DNA of 64,000 nucleotides, taken from contig CM075346.1 in the NCBI GenBank assembly GCA_037693485.1, positions 12,677,501 through 12,741,500 of the forward strand, written 5' to 3'. Shown one piece after another: positions 56,939 to 64,000 of the stretch (its first letter is position 1; every line of letters starts with the position of its first letter). A program made the translations under genes and the position numbers. The DNA comes from Kitagawia praeruptora (lineage: Eukaryota; Streptophyta; Magnoliopsida; Apiales; Apiaceae). The notes beneath the pieces are model-generated. The model was not told the origin of the DNA and searched no databases. It saw nothing but the letters and a program-made list of their open reading frames with translations.

Positions 56939-57201
56939 TATCATTTTTTTCAATATTAATAAAAAATAAATAAAATTCAATTTTAATACAATTTTTTTTA
57001 ATTAAATTCTTTTTTAATTATTATTTTTTTAAAATTCAATTCTTAACTACATTTTCTAATTATATTCATTGTAGATTATAATTTTCTTTTTAAATGATTT
57101 AATATTGATCGTCTATTTTTAAAAATAATAGGTTCGACGGTTGTGATTATTTTGGCAGTGACCAAAATTATGGATAAGATCCCTCTTATGCTTGTTATAT
57201 A

Positions 57202-57452
57202 CTCCCTATATCCCTCCCAATAGTTTACATTGGGAGGGGTGTGCTCGGCACACATTTTAAGGTTCCTGTAAACTATAGTTCCATAACTTTTTTTAAAAAA
57301 ATTTCTTTTTTTGAATAAAAATATAATATTATATTTTTATTGAGAAAAAGAAAATTTTAAAAATATGTTATGGAACTATATTATAGAGGATCCTTAAAAT
57401 ACGTGTCAAGCAGTGAAAAAGAAATGTAAAGAAGTGGATGGGACGGAGGAAG
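57202..57452. mobile_element. Stowaway-like MITE 3, same family as MITE 2
   Basis: CTCCCTATATCCCTCCCAAT at the left, GGATGGGACGGAGGAAG at the right, TA on both sides. The inner arms CACACATTTTAAGG and ATAGTTCCATAACTT are shared with MITE 2. Confidence 0.82.
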
Positions 57453-57454
57453 TA

Positions 57455-57756
57455 TAAGAATATAATATTTATTAGTTTTTTAGTATAGTTTAAATGCTCT
57501 TATATAAATTTTTAATTTTATATGTTGTTTATGGAATCCCTAACCTATAGTACTATCTTATTATGTAAAAGGATATAATTAGATTGTAATCCGTGTAAAG
57601 CACATGTTATTTTTATTTTATTTTTTTTATTTACTTATAGCATACTATAAATAACATTATAATTATTACTTTTGAAATGTTCGAACCATAAATCTTTGTA
57701 TATAAATAGTTTATAGTATTCAAATCTAAATTAATATGATGTTAACGGGAATCAAA
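57455..57756. other. AT-rich stretch, nothing firm
   Basis: No gene. ATCCGTGTAAAGCACATG at about 57590 vaguely recalls a Helitron end in reverse but lacks a good hairpin. Confidence 0.4.
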
Positions 57757-58179
57757 CCTTCACCCATTCTATATAGAGAGAATTACCAAAATGCCTATTT
57801 TTCCTAAGTTTTTGCCCAAAATACTGATTTTGAAAAAAATGGCCCGAAATACCGATGGGATACGGAGTTTCGGCCTCCGTATTACCCTAATACGGTACAC
57901 CGTGTACCGTATTATGCATGATACGGAACACGGTCTTCCGTGTTATGCATGATACGGAACACGGTGTTCCGTGTTAGGTGGGTGCGCAGCACTGTCACGG
58001 AACACCGTCCACCGTATCATGCATAACACGGAAGACGGAGCTCCGTATCATGCCCTGTTACGGAGGACGCTTCTCCGCATCATACCCCCTATCACGGTAC
58101 ACGATGTACCGTGTCCCGTCAGTAAAAAGGGCCATCCAGTTTCCCAGGTGATTATTTTGAGCCTTCACCCTTCTATATA
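57757..58179. repeat. Insert flanked by CCTTCACCC-TTCTATATA direct repeats
   Basis: CCTTCACCCATTCTATATA (57757-57775) and CCTTCACCCTTCTATATA (58162-58179) flank about 386 bases that contain the ACGG palindrome array. The repeats may be a target duplication or part of a longer duplicated sequence (both are near TGTT.GCGGGATTCGAAC-like DNA). Confidence 0.5.
57860..58116. repeat. Array of eight short ACGG..CCGT palindromes
   Basis: Eight consecutive units of about 30 bases, each an imperfect hairpin such as TACGGTACACCGTGTACCGTA shortened to ACGGTACACCGTGTACCGT. Loops differ between units and several are joined by TATGCATGATACGG. The array is GC-rich inside AT-rich DNA. Confidence 0.85.
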
Positions 58180-58261
58180 ACATTATTATTTTATATTAAA
58201 ATGTTGTTAGCGGGATTCGAACTCTGTATATCTATACTTTACCCTTCATGATACAGAAAAT

Positions 58262-59220
58262 AAATACACCTAAAATAAATAATAATATAATATAATTAAT
58301 GGTAATTAGTAATAATAACATAATATAATTAATGGTAATTAGTCGATTGCTTTTTTCACATTTACTTTTAGTTGAAGATATTACCTTTCATAAACACCTA
58401 AAAACATCAATCGTATCATATCTTTCGATCATTAATATTTCCTTTCGAATTAAAATACATTACTTGTTAATTAAAACAAATCTTACAATGATTAATATAT
58501 ATCCGAAAATATCACACCATAATTTTCAAGAAATATATAACACCTAAAATAAATAATAGCATAATATAATTAATGGTAAGTCGATTAACATAATAAAACT
58601 AATGGTAATTGGTCGATTACCTTTTTCACATTACCTTAATAAAATTAATGGTAATTAGTTGATTGCCTTTTTCACAATTACTTTTAGTTGAAGATATTAT
58701 CTTTTATAAACACCTAAAAACATCAATCGTATCATTTCTTCCGATCATTAATATTTTTTTCGAATTAAAACACGTTATCTTTTTTATTTAAAACAACCTT
58801 TTTCACATTAACAAAATAAAATTAATGATAATTAATCGATTGCCTTTTTCACGTTTACTTTTAGTTGAAAATATTACCTTTTATAAACACCTAAAAACAT
58901 CAATCGTATCATATCTTTTGATCATTAATATTTCCTTTCGAATTAAAACACATTACCTTTTTAATTTAAAACAAATTTTACAATCATTAATATACACCCG
59001 AAAATATCACAACATAATTTTCAAGAAATATATAACACCTAAAATAAATAATAACATAATATAATTAATGGTAATTAGTCGATTGCCTTTATCACATTTA
59101 CTTTTAGTTGAAGATATATAAACACCTAAAAATATCAATCATATCATATATTTCGATCATTAATATTTTCTTTCTAATTAAAACACGTTACCTTTTAATT
59201 TATTTATTAATATATACCCG
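58262..59220. repeat. About 240-bp degenerate tandem repeats
   Basis: ATGGTAATTAGTCGATTGCC, CACATTTACTTTTAGTTGAA, AAACACCTAAAAACATCAAT and ATATCACACCATAATTTTCA recur in the same order (starts near 58332, 58640, 58823, 59067). Small ORFs here are products of the repeat. Confidence 0.82.
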
Positions 59221-59419
59221 AAAATATCATACAATATTCTTTAATTATTAATAAAATATATTAAAAATCGTATACGTTATTTATAATAAAAAAATATTAG
59301 TATAATCCGTAAAGATGAGTACATTAAATTATATCAAATTAAAATTAAAAAAGTTATTAAAAATAATTATTATATAAAAACAAAATTGTAATATTAAATA
59401 AAATTTAAAATATTATACA

Positions 59420-59455
59420 AGAAACACGTGCATTGCACGTATTATTATAAGCTAG
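59420..59455 (+). mobile_element. Helitron-like 3' end
   Basis: A hairpin ACGTGCATTGCACGT (59426-59440) is followed by ATTATTATAAG and CTAG, then T. This is the Helitron end pattern (hairpin about 10 bases before CTRR). The 5' TC end was not fixed; TTCTATATAACATT near 58171 is a candidate, which would place the tandem repeats inside it. Confidence 0.55.
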
Positions 59456-59571
59456 TAACAATTTATTAGTACTGTATCGAACCATCATCCCATCATCCTC
59501 TATTCAGTGGTTAATCTAATTGTTGTGAATGAGAAGGATAAGAAAAATGAGATAAGAAAAATAAGGGGTTA

Positions 59572-59785
59572 TCTGGGGGGACTTTTTTCCAGAATAAGTC
59601 AACTTATTATAAGACAAAGTTGGAAATTCCTAACTTTTCAACTTATTTTCAAATTTATTTTTGTAACTTATTGAATCTCAAACATATATAAAATACTTGT
59701 ATAATTTTTTTTTTATCAAAATATAAAATTTTTATCCGAAAATAAGTCAATAAGTCCAAAATAAAAGTTATGCCAAACCGCCACA
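59572..59785. mobile_element. Probable MITE with AATAAGTCAA arms
   Basis: GGACTTTTTTCCAGAATAAG at the left and AATAAGTCCAAAATAAAAGT at the right are roughly inverse to each other; the interior is AT-rich. Ends and duplication are not certain. Confidence 0.45.
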
Positions 59786-60164
59786 TAATTTAGTATAGAA
59801 GTCTTTAACAAAACTCAATGATAGTGATGATGGCAGAGCATTTCCAACAGATTCAAGATATAAATGTTCGAAATTACGACTTACAAAATCCATCGTGGAA
59901 AATGGACCATAAAAAGTTGTCCTGGACTTCTATTTTGAATTTGGTTCTGGAGGGGCTGACTATCATTCTCAAGTAAGAAAGAAAGAGTTGGTGAATGATT
60001 GATGTTTGGTGGAACTATGGTTTTAAGCACAATCTTTTCAACTATGCTTGAAACTGATGTTACCCCACAGCTTTTATTCTTATAGCCAAGTTCAAACTTA
60101 TATTATACTTAAATATATGTAACTAGTAGAAGTAGTCTACGTATACAGATTTTTTTGCAGTTCA
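59786..60164. other. Unassigned, upstream of receptor-kinase fragment
   Basis: No gene or element recognised. Confidence 0.5.
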
Positions 60165-60376
60165 ATGGATGTAAGTACCATCCTTCTGTTGTTGTGCTCC
60201 ACTTTTGCATCAACTAATCGATATTTGGGTATCTGGTACAAGAAAATATCCAACGGGACAGTTGTATGGGTTGCTAACAGAGATACTCCTATTATTAATG
60301 CCTCAGGCCAGGTACAGGTCAATTACAAAGGAATTACGTTGCAAACGGATGATGGGATAATTTGGTCCACAAATAC
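60165..60376 (+). pseudogene. S-locus receptor kinase (G-type lectin) fragment
   Basis: MDVSTILLLLCSTFAST looks like a signal peptide. It is followed at once by NRYLGIWYKKISNGTVVWVA and NRDTPIINASG, the bulb-lectin domain of G-type lectin S-receptor-like kinases. The usual first 30-40 residues of the lectin domain are absent between them, and the sequence stops where E4 is inserted (after IIWSTNT). The kinase would lie to the right of E4, outside the window, if it still exists. The protein class acts at the plasma membrane. Confidence 0.75.
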
Positions 60377-60836
60377 TGTTGGGTAATTTACACTAAACAC
60401 AACAATGAGGCAGTGATATATATTAAACAAGAACAGGCATAAAACCAATTAACATAAACAAATCACGAAGGCAAAACAAAGTATAATTAGAGACTGTAAT
60501 TAACAAGAAAAGTAAGAAACACTTATCTCTCACAGAAGCTATTAGCAATACTGATCAGAGAGAGAAGAACAGCTGAGTCACCAAGCCCTACGAGAAGACT
60601 TGGCTGTTCTTGAAGAGATTATTGCCCCACTTACGCTGTGTTGGGTTGCTGCAATAACACTTCCAGGATAAAACAGCTCCGATCAATGTGTTCACAGATA
60701 CACCAGAGATCAACGACGACCAGCACCTCAGTTCGCCCTAAGAATTATGTAAATAGTCTGTTTGTGTCGAGAGAGAACAGAGCAGAAGAACAACAAGGGT
60801 TTTCCTTAACGTATCACTTCTTAACGTTATGTCTTC

Positions 60837-60848
60837 GATATATATAAT
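60837..60848 (-). promoter_or_regulatory. TATA box candidate of the E4 LTR
   Basis: ATTATATATATC on the minus strand, followed by a CT-rich leader-like sequence in element sense. Confidence 0.45.
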
Positions 60849-60918
60849 ACCCAAAAATAAAACGTAAGAGTTATGCATTAAAAGGAAAGTAAATATTCTG
60901 ATTTAATTTCATTAACTG

Positions 60919-61085
60919 CATCAGTATTTATTTTTCAGTTACAGCTGCATCAGGATTTAACCATCGTCAGGATCTGAGATCCATCAGTATTGGTCATCAT
61001 CAGTATCTGACCCATCAGGATTTTAGTCCGTCAGGATCTGATGCTCATCAGTATTGGGTTGTGTTCAGAGTCTGTCCATCAGGAT
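60919..61085 (-). repeat. CATCAGGAT / CATCAGTAT array in E4 U3
   Basis: Nine copies (five YRTCAGGAT, four CATCAGTAT) in about 170 bases, all in one orientation, 13-32 bases apart. Confidence 0.88.
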
Positions 61086-61189
61086 TTGATGTCTGATCAG
61101 CTCAATAATCCAAGTACTGATACACAATAGTAGTAACATATAAAATCTGATGTTCTGTTAAAATAAATCAATATTCCAGATAATAAAAT

Positions 61190-61332
61190 TCCTCGCCCAG
61201 GTCGCCTCGCGTACGCGAGACGCCGAGACATTCGCCCAAATCGCCCTTCGACCCGACCCGTGTCGTGACGTGGCGTGGCGTGGCGTGGCGAGGCGAGCGG
61301 CGGCGGCGCGCGTGTGTGTGTGCGCGAGGCTC
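61190..61332. repeat. GC-rich, CpG-rich block in E4 U3
   Basis: GTGGC repeated four times, GGCGGCGGCGCGCG and a GT run, with CTCGCGTACGCGAG as a palindrome at about 61206. It stands out sharply from the AT-rich LTR. Confidence 0.9.
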
Positions 61333-61393
61333 ACACTACAACCATGCACACCCACATGCCTTAGTAGTTATACACTACACTTGCACATGGAGC

Positions 61394-61400
61394 TATATAA
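61394..61400 (+). promoter_or_regulatory. Antisense TATA candidate in E4 U3
   Basis: GAGCTATATAAAGCCACC on the + strand, opposite to the element, just downstream of the GC-rich block. Confidence 0.35.
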
Positions 61401-61641
61401 AGCCACCTACCTTTCATTACCAATTCTATGTGGGACTCAAGTTATTTCAACTAACCCACATAACCCATTTCAAGCAAGCAACTTCAACTCAATTTATTTA
61501 TGGATTCCACTAAGAAAATGTCTTAGATCCAAATATGAAAGTTTAAGTCCTCATAACAAGGAAAAACCTCCACTTGTTAGATTCCGGAAATTACATCAAG
61601 AACATATAATAAATATGCCTCAAACTTTCCATTTTCTAACA

Positions 61642-62176
61642 ATCCCCCACGAATCCATACAGAAATTCAAATACATATCTATCCTCATCATGACTTGTTT
61701 TTCAGAGTAGGTACCCTTCCGGGTTTGAACCCTCCTAAGTCCTCTACTTCGATGGCTACCGGATTCAGATGGAATGTTTCACCTTGAATCTTTATCCGTT
61801 TGGTGTAACCACACTCCATAGACGACGACAAGTCAAAGGCTATGGTGCCAATCTACGGCTTTGAGACGTTAATGGTCATGTCTCGATCCTGTTCGTCGAA
61901 TGCTTCAAGGAATAACCCTTTCCTCTAATTGCGACCACACAATTACATTCGCTTAGCTGGGCATCTCCAGAGATGTACTGCTAGCATCTCGTCAAATGAC
62001 TTGACCCCATTCAGAGTTCAAATAACTCTTGCTATTCTGGCAGTGACAGTACCTTATAGGTTTACAGGGGATAGACTCCAGATACGTGAGTATCAATCTA
62101 TGAAGTTAAAGGTACAATCAATTCACCCTTACAACTTGTTATTACCACATTGAATACACTTTCGAGGGATCTCCTC
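61642..62176 (-). other. E4 polypurine tract and 3' noncoding region
   Basis: The minus strand reads GATTCGTGGGGGAT directly into the LTR. The rest, up to the pol stop, has no ORF of note. Confidence 0.75.
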
Positions 62177-64000
62177 TCATGTGTATTGGGTTCCCGCTGT
62201 AGATGAATTACTATGGGCTATCAGTCCCATCCCCAACCTAGACTTAAGGACTACAGCATGCTCAAGCCCTTTAGTCAAAGGATCAGCTAGGTTTTCTTGA
62301 GTTCCAATAAACTCAACAGCAATAATCCTTTCAGACATTAAACCCCTTATAGACTTCAGTCTAACTTGGATATGTCTCTTTGTTTTCACATTATACTTCT
62401 TGCTGTTTATCTTGTCGATAGTTGTACGGCTATCACAATGAACAGCAAAAGCAGGAAGTGGACGACTTACTACAGGTAACATTGACATAAGTCCATGTAA
62501 CCATTCAGCCTCAGTCCCCGTGGCATCTAATGCACACAACTCAGCCTCAAAAGTAGACCGAGTTATAATAGTCTGTCTAGAAGATTTCCAAGACACTGCT
62601 CCACCCGCTAGGGTAAACAGGTATCCAGTCACTCCATTGGAACCAGACTTCTTAGCTATCCAACTTGCATCACTATATCCCTCTAGCACTCCAGGAAACC
62701 TCCTGTAATGCAGACCAAGATATATGGTGCCTTTCAGATATCTAAGTACTCTATCAAGAGCATCCCAATGAGTCTTGTTTGGACAGCTTGTATATCTTGC
62801 TAACTTAGACACAAAATATGAAATATCAGGCCTAGTACCATTAGCAAGATACTGCAAACTCCCAATAACCTGAGAATACCTTAACTGAGACACAGGTACT
62901 CCTGAACTATTCTTGACAAGGGCAATTTTAGGATCATACGGAGTACTTGCGATTCTACAATTTGAATAACCATACTTCTCAAGTATAGATTTCTCTATAT
63001 AATGAGATTGTGACAAGGTTATTCCATCAGTTGACTGAGTCAACTTGATTCCAAGAATCACATTAGCCTCTCCCATATCCTTCATTTCAAAATGCCTTTT
63101 CAAGAAACTTTTTGTCTCGTTAATAATCTCAATATTGGTTCCAAACAATAAAATATCATCCACATACAGGCACACAATAATACATTCATTTCCTTTAACC
63201 ATGTAATAGACACACTTGTCACTTTCATTAACTACAAATTCTGATTCTAAAACAGTTTCATCAAACTTTTTATGCCAGTCTCTTGGAGCTTGTTTTAAGC
63301 CATATATAGACTTGATTAACTTACATACTTTCCTTTCATTTCCAGAGGCAACAAATCCCTCAGGCTGATCCATATAAATCTCTTCTTCAAGTTCACCATG
63401 AAGAAAAGCTGTCTTTACATCCATTTGATGGATGATAAGACCATGTACAGAGGCCAATGCTATAAGCATTCGGATTGTTGTCATTCTAGCAACTGGAGAG
63501 TATGTGTCAAAGTAATCAATGCCTTCTTTTTGCTTAAAGCCCTTAGCTACCAGCCTAGCCTTATACTTATCTATTGAGCCATCAGGATTCATCTTCCTTT
63601 TGAAGACCCACTTACATCCTATAGTAGAACACCCAGGAGGTAGATCAACCAACTCCCATGTTCCATTAGAAACAATAGAGTCAATTTCACTTTTTACAGC
63701 ACCTTTCCAGTACCTAGATTCTGAAGAATCCATGGCCTGTCGAAAAGTTAAAGGTTCATCCTCGATATTGTAAGTGATAAAATCACTTCCAAAATCCTTG
63801 ACTACCTTAGCACGCTTACTCCTTCTAGGTTCCTCTACTTCATCAGGAGTAGAGCTACTACCAGGATCTGCCCCCACATTTGTCATCCTTTCCACATGAT
63901 CAGGAATGGACCTCAATGTGTGAGTGGGATCATCATCAGGAATATCCTGAGGTATACCAGTCTTCATAGGGAACACATCCTCAAAGAATGTTGCATCACG
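62177..64000 (-). CDS. pol: E4 pol, C-terminal part (RT and RNase H), partial
   Basis: The frame is open from the right edge of the window to TAA-type stop at 62177, about 607 codons. It starts in the integrase-RT linker (DVFPMKTGIPQDIPDDDPT; EEPRRSKRAKV). RT follows with TWELVDLPPG, KARLVAKGFKQKEGIDY, the first catalytic Asp in QMDVKTAFLHG, LKQAPRDWHKKF and YVDDILLFGT, then RNase H with GYSDASWIAKKSGSNG and STFEAELCAL. No break is visible, so this part could be functional. Protease, integrase and gag are outside the window. Confidence 0.93.
   Translation of the reverse strand, partial: RDATFFEDVFPMKTGIPQDIPDDDPTHTLRSIPDHVERMTNVGADPGSSSTPDEVEEPRRSKRAKVVKDFGSDFITYNIEDEPLTFRQAMDSSESRYWKGAVKSEIDSIVSNGTWELVDLPPGCSTIGCKWVFKRKMNPDGSIDKYKARLVAKGFKQKEGIDYFDTYSPVARMTTIRMLIALASVHGLIIHQMDVKTAFLHGELEEEIYMDQPEGFVASGNERKVCKLIKSIYGLKQAPRDWHKKFDETVLESEFVVNESDKCVYYMVKGNECIIVCLYVDDILLFGTNIEIINETKSFLKRHFEMKDMGEANVILGIKLTQSTDGITLSQSHYIEKSILEKYGYSNCRIASTPYDPKIALVKNSSGVPVSQLRYSQVIGSLQYLANGTRPDISYFVSKLARYTSCPNKTHWDALDRVLRYLKGTIYLGLHYRRFPGVLEGYSDASWIAKKSGSNGVTGYLFTLAGGAVSWKSSRQTIITRSTFEAELCALDATGTEAEWLHGLMSMLPVVSRPLPAFAVHCDSRTTIDKINSKKYNVKTKRHIQVRLKSIRGLMSERIIAVEFIGTQENLADPLTKGLEHAVVLKSRLGMGLIAHSNSSTAGTQYT

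Larger units (their letters stand above)
60377..61641 (-). repeat. E4 3' LTR (1265 bp)
   Basis: On + it starts TGTTGGGTAATT and ends TTTTCTAACA. It carries a motif array (60919-61085), a GC-rich block (61190-61330) and TATA candidates on both strands. Confidence 0.85.
60377..64000 (-). mobile_element. E4: Ty1/copia retrotransposon, 5' part outside window
   Basis: In element sense the window shows the end of pol, 0.5 kb of noncoding DNA, a polypurine tract and a 1265-bp 3' LTR. The RT and RNase H differ clearly from E1 and E2 (YVDDILLFGTN; STFEAELCALDATG), so it is another copia lineage. No extra ORF follows pol. The candidate duplication at its left is AATAC; the partner is not visible. Confidence 0.9.

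Noticed and set aside
57578..57606. Reverse Helitron 3' end (ATTAG ... CCGTGTAAAGCACATG)
   Set aside because: The hairpin stem pairs poorly and no matching 5' end was seen.
57860..58116. CRISPR-like appearance of the ACGG palindrome array
   Set aside because: The repeats are imperfect palindromes without unique spacers, and the DNA is from a plant nucleus.

Overview
The window is nuclear DNA of a flowering plant, probably an asterid eudicot. It is AT-rich, has spliced plant gene fragments, and almost everything in it is transposable-element sequence: Ty1/copia, Ty3/gypsy, a Mutator-like element (MULE), a CACTA end, Stowaway MITEs, foldback elements and a Helitron end. There are no rRNA or tRNA genes, CRISPR arrays or bacterial signals. 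The species cannot be fixed from sequence alone.

Layout. (1) 1-7279: the 3' part of a Sirevirus-like copia element (called E1), + strand. It has a damaged pol, a long extra ORF with two in-frame stops, a small antisense ORF and a 711-bp 3' LTR. (2) 7405-7499 and 24831-25010: the last two coding exons of a host gene, recognised as a TPT-family nucleotide-sugar/triose-phosphate transporter. E1 lies in the intron before the first of these exons. The intron between them is 17.3 kb because it holds a MULE (7652-24325, perfect 9-bp target duplication TACTAATAA). (3) Inside a transposase exon of that MULE sits a complete, very young Sirevirus-like copia element (E2, 10821-23267, minus strand, duplication GGGTT). 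Its 509-bp LTRs differ at one base, and gag, pol and a 1206-codon extra ORF are all open. (4) 25560-27418: remnants of a subtilase gene and the right end of a CACTA element.

(5) 27532-55726: a chain of foldback elements (units A-F), most bounded by (TA)n tracts. Unit A was split by a 15.6-kb Ty3/gypsy-derived element (E3, 27656-43277, duplication GGCAC). E3 has about 4985-bp LTRs that are about 99.6% identical and a decayed interior, so it is LARD-like and non-autonomous. Unit C is 8.6 kb and filled with inverted and tandem repeats. Units A, E and F share a nested palindromic core.

(6) 55727-59460: Stowaway MITEs, an array of short ACGG..CCGT palindromes, about 240-bp tandem repeats and a Helitron-like 3' end. 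(7) 60165-60376: an S-locus receptor kinase lectin-domain fragment, interrupted by a third copia element (E4, minus strand, 60377 to beyond the window). E4 shows a 1265-bp 3' LTR and an open RT/RNase H reading frame.

How the parts relate. Insertion order can be read from the nesting: host gene, then MULE, then E2; and unit A, then E3. E2 appears able to make all its proteins. E3 and the foldback units would depend on enzymes made elsewhere. The most unusual material is the modular (TA)n-bounded foldback family, the extra ORF shared by E1 and E2, and the short motif arrays carried by the copia LTRs.
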